A program made the translations under genes and the position numbers. DNA of 64,000 nucleotides from JBFWVR01 sp050246635 (GTDB taxonomy: Bacteria; Acidobacteriota; Vicinamibacteria; Vicinamibacterales; UBA2999): contig JBFWVR010000003.1 in the NCBI GenBank assembly GCA_050246635.1, positions 1 to 64,000 on the forward strand. The letters are read 5' to 3'. Shown here piece after piece: positions 23,660 to 34,358 of this stretch. Position 1 is the first letter of the stretch. Each line of letters starts with the position of its first letter. Under the pieces are notes generated by a model. The model was given only the letters and a program-made list of their open reading frames with translations. It was not told where the DNA came from and made no database searches.

Positions 23660-23896
23660 ACCCCTACTGCGTTGCCCCATGCCCGTTCCCCTGCTATCTC
23701 GACTGCGTCTTGTTCGCCGACAGGCGTCATCCATCCAGGGCCAGCCATGACACACGACGTTCCACGGTTCGTCCTGGCGTGAACGGCAGGCGGCCAGGTC
23801 GTTCCTCGCGATCAGTCGGTGATCGCGTCGCACCACGCGCCCGGGTCACCAAGCGATAATGTCAGCGAAGCGCCGCGCCGCTGCGCTGGACCTGAG

Positions 23897-24412
23897 ATGA
23901 TTCTTCCGAAAATCCGCGACCCTCGTTTCATCACCATCCGGCGAGGGGGAACGCTCACGGACTCCGATCACCGGCTCCTGGCACTATGGGCGGCTGCGTG
24001 CGCGGAACATGTCCTGCACCACTTCGAAGCAGTGGCCCCATTGGATTCGAGGCCCCGCAGGGCCATCGAACAGATTCGGGCATGGACGCGTGGCGAGGTC
24101 AGGATGATGGAGACGCGCGCCGCTGGCGGCAGTGCCATGGCTGCGGCGAGGCCGCTCAGCGGCGCCGCCCGACACGCAGCCTATGCGGCTGGGCAGGCGG
24201 GAGTGGTCGCGCACGTAGCCGCCCACGAACTCGGCGCCGCCGCCTACGCGATCAAGGCCGCCCGCGCAGCGGCTCCGGACGGTCAACGCCAGCACGCCGG
24301 CCTCGAGGAGTGCCGGTGGCAGCGCGACCAGCTACCGAACGAGATCCGGGCGTTGGTCCTCGACGATCAACGGCTGCGAAACGCGATCTGCTGGTCCGTC
24401 TTCGACTGTTGA
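23897..24412 (+). CDS. Imm5-like putative immunity protein
   Basis: The 171-residue all-helical, Ala-rich protein matches the Imm5-like family annotated as putative immunity proteins: LPKIRDPRFITIRRGG, LTDSDHRLLALWAAACAEHVLHHF, RRAIEQIRAWTRGE and repeated AARHAAYAAGQA helices. Despite the family name no toxin or polymorphic-toxin gene is nearby, and these proteins are commonly found alone. No signal peptide. It is convergent with the TRIC channel gene. An immunity role is uncertain. Confidence 0.7.
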   Translation: MILPKIRDPRFITIRRGGTLTDSDHRLLALWAAACAEHVLHHFEAVAPLDSRPRRAIEQIRAWTRGEVRMMETRAAGGSAMAAARPLSGAARHAAYAAGQAGVVAHVAAHELGAAAYAIKAARAAAPDGQRQHAGLEECRWQRDQLPNEIRALVLDDQRLRNAICWSVFDC

Positions 24413-24556
24413 TGCGTCAGCGTCGCCGTGTGGAGTCCCGAAAGGAGCCTCCTTCGGCCCTGCCTCGAGCACACGCCCGCCCTCGAGGGGCAATGGCCGA
24501 GAGCAGGCAGACACCGGCGTGGGGCAGGTGGACAGGCCACGGCCAGCGGTGGGCGA

Positions 24557-25243
24557 TCAGTCGCCTGCCGGGTCCCGGGGGACGTTCTTCCACCGCTCGC
24601 GTTTCGTGGCACCGCGAAACACCGGCAGGGACCAGCCGTACCTGATCGCCAGGCTCCGGATGCCGAACGTCACGACGAAGCCGGCGATCATCGCGGGCAG
24701 GCGGCCGGCATCGAGTGCGCTCAGCCCCACGTAGGTGCATCCGCCGAGCACGGATGCCGTGATGTAGATTTCCTGGCCGAGCAGGACTGACGGCACGTGG
24801 CCGAGCGTGTCGCGAATGATCCCGCCCACGACGCCCGTGACCGCGCCCATCGCAATGGCCACCAGGGCGGGCGCCCCGACGTCCGACGCCTTGACGGTGC
24901 CGGCGATCGTCACCAGCGCGAGGCCGAACGCGTCGAACCACAGCAGCGTCCGGTAGCGCGACTCGACGAGCGGCGCCACGAAGTGCATCACCACCGCCGT
25001 CACGAGGCAGGCGGACACGTAGATCGGGCTCTCCACCCAGAACACCGGCACCCTCAGGATCACGTCGCGAACCGTACCGCCGCCGACGCCGGTGATGACG
25101 GCGAACCACATGAACGCCATCACGTCGAGCTGCTTGCGTGACGCGACGAGTGACCCCGACACGGCGAACACCACCGCCGCCAGGACGTCGAAGAACTGGA
25201 CGAGGCGGGACAGGTGCTCGGGGTCTACGAGTGAGGGCTGCAT
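24557..25243 (-). CDS. TRIC-type trimeric cation channel (UPF0126/YicG family)
   Basis: The 228-residue membrane protein has seven predicted helices and the family's repeated glycine-rich motif with a charged turn: GVGGGTVRDVIL (about 53) and GVVGGIIRDTLG (about 138). Bacterial TRIC channels conduct K+/Na+ down their gradients. The gene is the last of a minus-strand run behind Dps and the universal stress genes, 83 bp away. Start is ATG 25243. Confidence 0.85.
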   Translation of the reverse strand: MQPSLVDPEHLSRLVQFFDVLAAVVFAVSGSLVASRKQLDVMAFMWFAVITGVGGGTVRDVILRVPVFWVESPIYVSACLVTAVVMHFVAPLVESRYRTLLWFDAFGLALVTIAGTVKASDVGAPALVAIAMGAVTGVVGGIIRDTLGHVPSVLLGQEIYITASVLGGCTYVGLSALDAGRLPAMIAGFVVTFGIRSLAIRYGWSLPVFRGATKRERWKNVPRDPAGD

Positions 25244-25326
25244 GAGCTGACGGCGCCTCTCCCGCCGCCTGAGGAGTATGCCTCGTAGCGGGCATGCTCC
25301 TCAATGCGACGGGCCGTCACCTGGCG

Positions 25327-25860
25327 CTACCGGGTGTCGCTCAGAGCGACAGCCCGTGCACCAGCCTCTTGCGCGTCCTCCGGCGCGTCCTGCACGTGCG
25401 CCTCGACCATCCAGAGGGCCTTGTCGACGCCGCGCGAGACCACGGTGAACAGGTCGGCCGTGTCGGCATCGGCCAGGGCGGCCGCCTCGTCGATGGCCTG
25501 CCGTGCGCCGCGTCCGAACGTCGCGAGCGCATCCCGCATGACCTGGACGGAATCCCGCCATCCGGCCTGGCGCAGTGGGTACACCCCGAGCTGGGATCGG
25601 TCGGACACCGCCTGCAGGGTCCCTTGCGCGACACCTCCGAGCGCCACGGCTCGCTCCGCGATGTCGTCCGCGTAGCCCTGCGCCTCCAGGGCGATTCTAT
25701 CGAACAGCCCGTGCAGTCCGACGAAGTGCGGTCCCTTGACGTTCCAGTGCGCCTGCTTGGCCTGCAGCTGCAGGTCGATCGCGCTGGCGAGATGTCCGTT
25801 GAGCAGCGCGACGATGGAGGTGCGGGTCGCGGGCGAGAGATCGTTACTGGTGTCGTACAT
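25327..25860 (-). CDS. dps: Dps-family ferritin-like DNA protection protein
   Basis: The 177-residue protein has the four-helix Dps fold with the ferroxidase-site pattern QAHWNVKGPHFVGLHGLFDRIALEAQGYADDIAERAVALGG. Dps dodecamers store iron and bind DNA to protect it in stationary phase. ATG 25860 is preceded by AGGAG. It follows the universal stress protein genes by 48 bp and is probably in their sigma-54-driven operon. Confidence 0.9.
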   Translation of the reverse strand: MYDTSNDLSPATRTSIVALLNGHLASAIDLQLQAKQAHWNVKGPHFVGLHGLFDRIALEAQGYADDIAERAVALGGVAQGTLQAVSDRSQLGVYPLRQAGWRDSVQVMRDALATFGRGARQAIDEAAALADADTADLFTVVSRGVDKALWMVEAHVQDAPEDAQEAGARAVALSDTR

Positions 25861-25908
25861 CTGATGTGCTCCTGTAAGAGATGTTCGGTGTGTGTACGGA
25901 CCGGCCCG

Positions 25909-26877
25909 TCACGCAGCGACGCGCTCGGGCTGAATCGGTCCGTGAGCGGTTGCCCGCCTCGGCGAGATCGGGCCGGGCCACGCGTACGTACCCGCCACGA
26001 CGGGCACGACCAGGACGGGCACGGGCACCCGCGGCAGCAGCCGGCGCAAGGTCGATCCGAACAGGAAGCGGTCGAGCCACGAGCGGCGCGCTACGCCCAT
26101 CACGATCAGGTCGGTATCGCCACGTGCGGCCATCTCGAGCATCGCGGTCTCGGCGACGCCGGTCGCGACGGCCGTGTCGACGTCCCCCGCGCCGAAGAGC
26201 GCAGCCGTGCTTCTGAGGTGGTCGGAGGCCGCCTCTCGTTCGGCCGGGAGCCGCCGGATTATCCGCCAGGCTTCACTACCGCTGAACACCATACGGCGCG
26301 GCACGTCGGTCAGCGAGTGCAGCAGGGTGACCCGCGCGCCGTCACGACGACCAAGGTCCATCGCGGTTCTCATAGCGACCGCCGATGCGACCGAGAAGTC
26401 CACCGGCGTGAGAATCCGATGCAGCCTGCGGGCATCCCGACCGGATGTTCGCCTGGTGGGCAATACGAGCACGGGCACAGGCGACTGGCGTACGATCTCG
26501 TCGACGCCCCGGGCGCTTCGCCAGAACCGAGAGGTGCCGTAGTCGCCGCCGAGCACCACCATCGAGGCGTCGATGAGCTGCACATACGCGGGAATGACCC
26601 GCCGGGGATCGCCTTCCAGGACCCGACTCCGGACGTGCAGGTCCCCGGCGGTCCGTCGGTCGTCCGCCAGCAGCGATCGCGGGACGATCGCGTCGCCATG
26701 ATCGCGGAGGTCGCCGGCATCGGTGCCGGCGAAGACGGAGGCTCCCCGGTGGGGCACCACGCGGAGGACGTGGACGGCAGCCTGGCGAGGGTGCGCCAGG
26801 CCCGTCGCCACGTCCATCGCGCGCCTCACGTCGGTCCTCTCGTCTGCGGCCACGACGATACGAATCCCATCGATCAC
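25909..26877 (-). CDS. Tandem-domain universal stress protein (UspA family) 2
   Basis: The 322-residue protein contains two Usp domains: residues 1-145 (IRIVVAADERTDVRRAMDVA ... VVLGGDYGTSRFW ... VPVLVLP) and 160-300 (LHRILTPVDFSVASAVAMRT ... LIVMGVARRSWLDRFLFGST ... VPVLVVP). The second has the ATP-binding G-x2-G-x9-G-S/T-like pattern. The start is a GTG at 26877, preceded by TTGGAGG, with the ORF otherwise open far upstream. It lies 28 bp after the other Usp gene and 48 bp before dps, in one operon. Confidence 0.87.
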   Translation of the reverse strand: MIDGIRIVVAADERTDVRRAMDVATGLAHPRQAAVHVLRVVPHRGASVFAGTDAGDLRDHGDAIVPRSLLADDRRTAGDLHVRSRVLEGDPRRVIPAYVQLIDASMVVLGGDYGTSRFWRSARGVDEIVRQSPVPVLVLPTRRTSGRDARRLHRILTPVDFSVASAVAMRTAMDLGRRDGARVTLLHSLTDVPRRMVFSGSEAWRIIRRLPAEREAASDHLRSTAALFGAGDVDTAVATGVAETAMLEMAARGDTDLIVMGVARRSWLDRFLFGSTLRRLLPRVPVPVLVVPVVAGTYAWPGPISPRRATAHGPIQPERVAA

Positions 26878-26905
26878 GATTGCCTCCAACCGTCCTGGTT
26901 GTTGT

Positions 26906-27775
26906 CTAGGCAGCAAGTGCCTGCCTCGCGCGGGCGGAGTTCGATTCCGGGACCACCAGGAGCGCGCGCTCGCTCTTGCGAAGGACGCGCAGGGCCGTGG
27001 ACCCCAGCACCTTGAAACCCCGACTCCGTCCGACGACGACGAGATCGGCGTCCAGCCCATCGGCATGGCGGAGGATGCTCGCCGCCGCCGGCCCGGTCGA
27101 CACGCGCACCCGCGTCTCGAAACCCGGGGGAACCTCCGACGCGAGCCGTTCCAGCCTTCGGCGCGGATCCGCCATGGCGTGTGCGCGGTATTCCGGCACG
27201 CGCCACCGTGCCGCGCCGTGGATGGCATCGGCGGCCTCCAGGCTCCTGACCGTATGGAGCAGCGTCGTCCGCGCCGCCTCGTTCGCCGTCAAGCCCATCG
27301 CACGCCGGAGCACCTCCTCCGAGGCGCGCGACCGATCGACGGCCACGAGCACATGCCGGAAGGGGAGCGGTTGGGCGGGCCCATGGCTGGGGACCACCAG
27401 CGTGGGGACCTTCGTACGGCGTATGACGCGTTCGGCGACCGCCGACCGGCGCCGGCTCCAGGCCCGGCGGGGTTCTCCACCCATGACGATGAGATCCGCG
27501 CCGCGGGCGTTGGCGTGGAGCTCGATGATGCCGGCCGGGTCGCCGTGTTGTTCGACCGACCGCACACGCACGCCAGCCTCTTCGGCGCGCCGGCGCATGT
27601 CCGCCAGCCGCTCCAGGCGCCTGGCCGCTCCGTGGCCGAAGGACTGGTTCGCGGGCACCGCGTGCAGGAGGTACAACTCCGCGCCGGACTGCCGCGCGAG
27701 CGCGAGTGCGCGCTCGAATGCCGCGTCCCGCTGGCCGCGCGCATCGACCGCGACGAGAATGAGTGTGGTTGCCAT
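26906..27775 (-). CDS. Tandem-domain universal stress protein (UspA family) 1
   Basis: The 289-residue protein has two Usp domains: residues 1-140 (LILVAVDARGQRDAAFERALALARQ ... LIVMGGEPRRAW ... VPTLVV) and 150-285 (FRHVLVAVDRSRASEEVLRRAM ... LVVVGRSRGFKVLGSTALRVL). It is first in the usp-usp-dps operon. An AGAGG site precedes the ATG at 27775. A sigma-54 element at 27793-27808 predicts a start point near 27782, which would trim that site, so either the start point or the element is slightly misplaced. Confidence 0.87.
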   Translation of the reverse strand: MATTLILVAVDARGQRDAAFERALALARQSGAELYLLHAVPANQSFGHGAARRLERLADMRRRAEEAGVRVRSVEQHGDPAGIIELHANARGADLIVMGGEPRRAWSRRRSAVAERVIRRTKVPTLVVPSHGPAQPLPFRHVLVAVDRSRASEEVLRRAMGLTANEAARTTLLHTVRSLEAADAIHGAARWRVPEYRAHAMADPRRRLERLASEVPPGFETRVRVSTGPAAASILRHADGLDADLVVVGRSRGFKVLGSTALRVLRKSERALLVVPESNSARARQALAA

Positions 27776-27792
27776 GATTTGCCTCTGTTAAG

Positions 27793-27808
27793 AGCAAATC
27801 GATGGCCA
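27793..27808 (-). promoter_or_regulatory. Sigma-54 promoter for the usp-usp-dps operon
   Basis: The minus strand reads TGGCCATCGATTTGCT, with exact GG/GC spacing. Paired activator sites lie 67 bp upstream. The distance to the ATG at 27775 is short, leaving a leader of about 7 nt. Confidence 0.65.
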
Positions 27809-27822
27809 CCAGTCGTGATTCT

Positions 27823-27838
27823 ATAAGTTTTTACTTAT
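27823..27838. other. AT-rich hairpin between activator sites and the usp promoter
   Basis: ATAAGT-TTTT-ACTTAT is a perfect 6-bp stem with a T4 loop in otherwise GC-rich DNA. It could be the antiporter terminator, or an IHF-like bend site between enhancer and sigma-54 promoter. Confidence 0.45.
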
Positions 27839-27845
27839 CAGCTAG

Positions 27846-29360
27846 TTACGAGTCATTACCTGGGCGATTATCCATTTCAGAATGAAATGGTCCCTCCACT
27901 CTGAAACGGTCGGAGAAGACCGTCTCCACGGCCGCGCGCTCGGCTCGACGCGCGATCACGAACAGGTGATCCCCGGCCTGGATCTCGGTGCCGCCGCGTG
28001 GGGGAATGAGCTGGTTGCCGCGCGACACGAGCGCCACGACCGCACCCTGCGGCAGTTGCAGGTGCTCGACGCTGCGCCCGGCAAGCGGCGAGTCCGCCGC
28101 GATGGTGTAGTCGATGATGTCGGCGTCCATGTCGCGCAGGGCCAACAGCTCCAGGGTCGCTGGCGGCGCCGGCTTCGGCGCCTCCTGAAGCCCGAGTCGC
28201 GCCGCCAGCAGCGGCAGCGTCCATCCCTGGAGGACCGCCGAGACGAGGACCGCGAAGAACACGACGTTGAAGAGCAGCCGGCCCTCGGGGATGCCGAACA
28301 TCAAGGGGAAGGTCGCCAGGATGATCGGCACCGCGCCCTTGAGCCCGACCCATGAGATCAGCACCTGTTCCCGGAGGGTGAATCCAAACGGCAGGAGGAG
28401 CGGCACGACTGCGACCGGCCGCGCGATGACAATCAGGATGACGGCCACCAGCAAGGCCGGCCCCGCGGCATCCGTCAGTTCGGTCGGCGTGCTGAGCAGA
28501 CCGAGCACGACGAACATCGTGATCTGGCCGATCCAGGCCAACCCGTCGACGAAACGGAAGGTGCCGCCCTGGAAGACGAGGCGGCTGTTGCCCAGCACGA
28601 TTCCCGCGACATAGACCGCAAGGAAGCCGCTGCCGCCGAGCACCGCCGCCAACCCGAAGGCGGCCAGCCCGCACGCCGTGGCGAGCACCGGATAGAGGCC
28701 CGCCGCCGACAGGTTGACACGGTTGATCAACCGCACGGCCGCCCACCCGCACCCGAGGCCCGCGACGGTCCCGATGCCTATCTGCTGGACGAACAGCACC
28801 GCCAGGTCGACGCCAATCGTCATGCGGCCGGTGAGCACCTCGATGCAGCCGATGGTCAGCAGGATCGCCATCGGGTCGTTCGAGCCGCTCTCGACCTCAA
28901 GCGTCGCCGCGACCCGTGGACGCAGGTGGACGCCCTGCGACCGCAGGATGGAGAAGACGGCCGCCGCGTCGGTCGAGGCGACGATGCTGCCGAGCAGGAG
29001 GCCGAGGAGGAGGGGAAGGTCCAGGATCCAGGCGGCAGCGACCCCGGTGAGGCCAGCGGTCACCAGCACGCCAACGGTCGCCAGCAACAGGGACGGCTTC
29101 CACACGGCCCTGATCGCCTCGGTTCGTGTCTGGAGGCCGCCGTCGAACAGGATGATCGCGAGCGCCAGCGTGCCGATGGCGTGCGCCAGCGCGAAGTTGT
29201 CGAAGTCGATCCGGCCTATCCCGTTCTCGCCGGCCAGCATGCCGATACCGATGAAGACGACGAGGACCGGCAGGCCGAGGCGTGCGGAGAGCTTGCTGGA
29301 GATCGTGCCCACCAGCAGCAGGACCGCCGCGAGCAGAATGAGTTGGTCGACCAGGAACAT
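27846..29360 (-). CDS. K+/Na+:H+ antiporter, CPA1/NhaP2 type, with TrkA-C domain
   Basis: The 504-residue protein has about 12-13 membrane helices of the CPA1 fold (LGLPVLVVFIGIGMLAGENG, IVASTDAAAVFSIL, LEVESGSNDPMAI with the ion-binding Asp) followed by a cytoplasmic TrkA-C/RCK-C domain (about 410-490: IDYTIAADSPLAGRSVEHLQLPQGAVV). It exchanges K+ or Na+ for protons. TrkA-C domains bind nucleotides, including c-di-AMP in some relatives, which is suggestive given the DAC gene upstream. Its last codons contain the activator-site pair of the usp operon. Confidence 0.9.
   Translation of the reverse strand: MFLVDQLILLAAVLLLVGTISSKLSARLGLPVLVVFIGIGMLAGENGIGRIDFDNFALAHAIGTLALAIILFDGGLQTRTEAIRAVWKPSLLLATVGVLVTAGLTGVAAAWILDLPLLLGLLLGSIVASTDAAAVFSILRSQGVHLRPRVAATLEVESGSNDPMAILLTIGCIEVLTGRMTIGVDLAVLFVQQIGIGTVAGLGCGWAAVRLINRVNLSAAGLYPVLATACGLAAFGLAAVLGGSGFLAVYVAGIVLGNSRLVFQGGTFRFVDGLAWIGQITMFVVLGLLSTPTELTDAAGPALLVAVILIVIARPVAVVPLLLPFGFTLREQVLISWVGLKGAVPIILATFPLMFGIPEGRLLFNVVFFAVLVSAVLQGWTLPLLAARLGLQEAPKPAPPATLELLALRDMDADIIDYTIAADSPLAGRSVEHLQLPQGAVVALVSRGNQLIPPRGGTEIQAGDHLFVIARRAERAAVETVFSDRFRVEGPFHSEMDNRPGNDS
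27875..27906. promoter_or_regulatory. Paired TTTCA-N3-TGAAA activator sites inside the antiporter 3' end
   Basis: A perfect TTTCA-GAA-TGAAA (27875-27887, extended to CCATTTCAGAATGAAATGG) and a half-conserved CTCCA-CTC-TGAAA (27894-27906) start 19 bp apart. The pair is 67 bp upstream of the usp sigma-54 element although it encodes part of the antiporter C-terminus (FHSEMDN region). Confidence 0.78.
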
Positions 29361-29451
29361 TCAGGGCCCCGGACGCATGGTGTCACATTCGGCGCGAGTC
29401 CGGGCGCGCCCGCTTCTCTTCTCCAGACCCTTCCAGAACAACCAGCCACGA

Positions 29452-29527
29452 CCCTTCGACTTCGCTCAGGGTCGCCCCGAGCTCCGCCGAGGGGCGAAGT
29501 TCACGAAGAACACGAAGATCAAGAAAG
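29452..29527. repeat. Intergenic repeats: inverted CCCTTCGACTTCGCTCAGGG unit and CACGAAG direct repeats
   Basis: The first unit (29452-29471) is a commonly dispersed bacterial repeat with a matching AGCTCCGCCGAGGGGCG partner. The second (29500-29527) is a run of CACGAAGAACACGAAGATCA, which recurs in reverse at 44258-44294. No gene is here. The whole gap 29361-29550 holds nothing else that I recognise. Confidence 0.6.
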
Positions 29528-29550
29528 GGGCAGGGCGGTGACGAAGGCCG

Positions 29551-30633
29551 TCAGGTCGTACGGGGCTCGGCGCCGGTGAGCCATCGCAGGAGCTCGCGGA
29601 CCAGGCCGGTGAAGGTGGCCAGCCACGCGAGCAGCGCGACGTAGACGAACCACTCGGGCACGACGCGCAGGAAGTCGAGGCCGATGGCCTCCGACAGGCG
29701 CAGGGTGCAGATGGTGTACATCCCGAGCGGGAAGACCATGCCCCAGTACTGCGGGTCGTAGGTGAGGGGATAGCGCCGGACGACGTGGCGCCAGATGCCG
29801 AGGATGAGCAGCAGGGGGATCCACCAGGTGCCCGCGGCCCAGAAGAAGAGCGTGAAGCCGATCAGGAAGGGCCGGAGCAGCTCGAGCAGCCACCAGTGCC
29901 CGGACGAGAGGATCAGCGTCGAGCCCGCCAGCGTCGTGATGGCGACCGCACCCATGTTGATCCAGTACGGCGGCGTCAACCGCGCCATCGTCAGCTCGAG
30001 GAACGTGAAGCGGTAGAAGATGAGCGTGATGATCGCGAGGTAGAGCATCGCGCCGAGCAGGTACATGCAGAGCGCGAAGAAGAGCTGCACGTCCTGCGGA
30101 CCCGTTGCGCCGCGCGCGAGCAGCGTGCCGAGGATCGACACCGATTGCGTGGCGACCGTCGCGATGAGCCACGCGCCGTTGATGCCTTCCTCGAGCGACG
30201 GCTTCTGCTCACGCACGATCGTGGCCGTGAAGAACCCGTACATCACGAGGCACCAGAGCACGATGCCCGCAATCCAGAGGACACGCGCTGCCGGCGCCTG
30301 GCCGGCGACAATGAGCAGTTCTGTCCCCAGGACGCAGGTGCCCGCCACGACCGTGAAGAAGCCGGGGCCCCGACCGTGATCCCGGAGGTCGTCGATGACC
30401 CGCCGCGGGAAGAGCACGAGACGGGCGCCGAGGAGCAGCGACAGCCACACGTAGGCGACCACGTTGATGGCCAGCAGCGCCCGCCCGACCGCGACTATCC
30501 CGAGCGCATGCGCCGCCACCGAGACGATGCCCGTCGCCATCACCAGCGCGAAGTAGCCGGGGAACAGGCGCTCGACGGCAGACGTGAGCCGTCCGGTGCG
30601 CGCGGCAGGAGCGGTTGCGCCAGCCGTCGTCAT
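29551..30633 (-). CDS. TDT/SLAC1-type transporter (TehA-like)
   Basis: The 360-residue protein has ten predicted membrane helices and the TDT family start LFPGYFALVMATGIVSVAAHALG, with PGFFTVVAGTCVLGTELLI and a conserved central helix bundle. Relatives are TehA, Mae1 and SLAC1 anion channels. ATG at 30633 (MTTAGATAP) overlaps the upstream stop codon by ATGA, so it is the last gene of the Mo-enzyme operon. It may move an anionic substrate or product of that enzyme (nitrite, sulfite or a carboxylate); that is inference. Confidence 0.85.
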   Translation of the reverse strand: MTTAGATAPAARTGRLTSAVERLFPGYFALVMATGIVSVAAHALGIVAVGRALLAINVVAYVWLSLLLGARLVLFPRRVIDDLRDHGRGPGFFTVVAGTCVLGTELLIVAGQAPAARVLWIAGIVLWCLVMYGFFTATIVREQKPSLEEGINGAWLIATVATQSVSILGTLLARGATGPQDVQLFFALCMYLLGAMLYLAIITLIFYRFTFLELTMARLTPPYWINMGAVAITTLAGSTLILSSGHWWLLELLRPFLIGFTLFFWAAGTWWIPLLLILGIWRHVVRRYPLTYDPQYWGMVFPLGMYTICTLRLSEAIGLDFLRVVPEWFVYVALLAWLATFTGLVRELLRWLTGAEPRTT

Positions 30634-30854
30634 TCGAGGGAGTAGAGATACCGCAGCAGCCCCGCCGTCAGTCCGAAGCACACCAGGCTGGCGGCGAGCG
30701 CCGGCAGGACGATGGCGCGGTCGCCGCCGAGGTAGGCGTTGACACTGGCCGTAAGCAGCCAGAGCTGGAGGATGACCAGCACGACGACGAACATCAGCAT
30801 GCCGTTGACGATCGTCATGCGCTGCGAGCGGATGAGGCGCGTGCGGTGCTTCAT
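30630..30854 (-). CDS. Small two-helix membrane protein (DUF6755-like)
   Basis: The 74-residue protein has two membrane helices (MTIVNGMLMFVVVLVILQLW and IVLPALAASLVCFGLTAGLL) and a short basic N-terminus. It overlaps both neighbours by four bases, so it is translated with the Rieske protein and the transporter. Small proteins of this shape commonly accompany Rieske/Mo-enzyme operons in Acidobacteriota and may help assembly or anchoring. Confidence 0.7.
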   Translation of the reverse strand: MKHRTRLIRSQRMTIVNGMLMFVVVLVILQLWLLTASVNAYLGGDRAIVLPALAASLVCFGLTAGLLRYLYSLE

Positions 30855-31417
30855 GACGCGCTCAGCTCCAGCCCGGTCGCGAAGACGGTGCCGTCCCGGA
30901 CCTCGAGCACCACCCGCGGGAGCGGCCGGCGCGGCGGGCCCTGGATGGGGCGGCCGGTGAAGAGATCGAACGCGCCTTCATGACACGGGCAGTGGAGCCG
31001 CTGGCGCGCGACGTCCGGCACGACCGGGCAGAGCAGGTGCGTGCACTGCTGGTCGTAGGCGACGAAGCTCGCGCCGCCCGTGCGCACCAGCAGCCGCGGC
31101 GAGCTGCCGGCGGGGTATTCGAAGGTCTTCGCCTCGCCGACCTGGAGCTCGTCGACCGTGGCGACCGCGACGGCACGTGACGCGGACGCCTCCGGCTTGG
31201 TGACGCTCTTGAGGAGCAGCCAGAGCTGCCCGACAGCAAAGGCCCCACTCGTCAGCACCAGGAACTTCACCAGCTCGCGCCGCGAGACGTACTCATCGTC
31301 TCCGGTGTTCACCGGGAAGTCACGCCGCCACTTCGGCTGCTCGTCGGCGGGTCGGCCATCGGGATTGGCGCTCCGGCTGTCGGGGCCGAGGGCGCGTGTC
31401 GCGGAATCGGGGATCAT
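30851..31417 (-). CDS. Tat-anchored Rieske [2Fe-2S] protein
   Basis: The 188-residue protein has a Tat-type signal anchor, SRRELVKFLVLTSGAFAVGQ (about 44-63), and a C-terminal Rieske domain with ligand boxes CTHLLC (about 123) and CPCHEGAFDL (about 143). It should be exposed on the periplasmic face. It overlaps the ferredoxin gene by ATGA and is part of the Mo-enzyme operon, where it could carry electrons to or from the cytochrome b subunit. Confidence 0.87.
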   Translation of the reverse strand: MIPDSATRALGPDSRSANPDGRPADEQPKWRRDFPVNTGDDEYVSRRELVKFLVLTSGAFAVGQLWLLLKSVTKPEASASRAVAVATVDELQVGEAKTFEYPAGSSPRLLVRTGGASFVAYDQQCTHLLCPVVPDVARQRLHCPCHEGAFDLFTGRPIQGPPRRPLPRVVLEVRDGTVFATGLELSAS

Positions 31418-32058
31418 TCGGCGCTCCTCCCCGGGGCCTCGTCGAAGGCGTCCTCGAGCATGTCGTGGCCGATGGCCGGCGCGAACATCGCGGCGGTGAC
31501 GTCCACGATCTCACCGGCCGCGTGAGCCGGCACCATCATGTTCACGCGCGTGCGCACCGTCTGGCTGCCGAACTGGAAGGCGTTCACCGGCGCGGCGTTG
31601 GGTCTGAGGCGCGCCATCTCCTCGCGGGTGCCGAAGGCCAGCGCCTGGCTGGGGCAGACCGACGCGCACATCGGCTTGAGCCCGACGGACGTGCGGTCGT
31701 AGCACATGTCGCACTTCATCATCAGGCCCATGCGCGAGTGCATCTTGGGCACGCCGAACGGGCACGCGAGCACGCAGTTGTTGCACGCGATGCAGCGCGG
31801 CTTGCGCGCCGTCTGCACGACCCCGTCCTCGGTGCGTTTGATCGCGTCGGCCGGGCAGACCTCGGCGCAGGTCGGCGACTCGCAGTGCATGCACACCACC
31901 GGCACCGTCTGCGTCGAGCCCTCCCGGTCGAGCATGTCGAGCTGGATCATCGCCTGGCCCTTGTGCGTGTCGCACTCGGTGCAGGCCTGGATGCAGGCCT
32001 GGCACCCGATGCAGCGGGCCGGATCGACGAAGAACTCCAGGCGGTCGGGCACGGGCAT
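31414..32058 (-). CDS. Four-[4Fe-4S] ferredoxin subunit (NrfC/DmsB type)
   Basis: The 214-residue protein carries four cysteine clusters: CIGCQACIQACTEC, CMHCESPTCAEVCP, CIACNNCVLACP and CDMCYDR...CASVCP, the pattern of electron-transfer subunits of Mo-bisMGD enzymes. It has no signal peptide and so should be cytoplasmic. It lies between the catalytic subunit (17 bp) and the Rieske protein. Confidence 0.9.
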   Translation of the reverse strand: MPVPDRLEFFVDPARCIGCQACIQACTECDTHKGQAMIQLDMLDREGSTQTVPVVCMHCESPTCAEVCPADAIKRTEDGVVQTARKPRCIACNNCVLACPFGVPKMHSRMGLMMKCDMCYDRTSVGLKPMCASVCPSQALAFGTREEMARLRPNAAPVNAFQFGSQTVRTRVNMMVPAHAAGEIVDVTAAMFAPAIGHDMLEDAFDEAPGRSAE

Positions 32059-32075
32059 GGACGGTGCTCCTTCCT

Positions 32076-34354
<2,279 letters not shown>

Positions 34355-34358
<4 letters not shown>

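Noticed and set aside
23897..24412. Part of a toxin-immunity system
   Set aside because: No toxin, secretion or polymorphic-toxin gene is adjacent; the Imm5-like name alone is weak evidence.
25294..27015. 573-codon plus-strand open frame opposite dps and usp
   Set aside because: Same kind of antisense artefact; Dps and Usp motifs on the minus strand are unambiguous.
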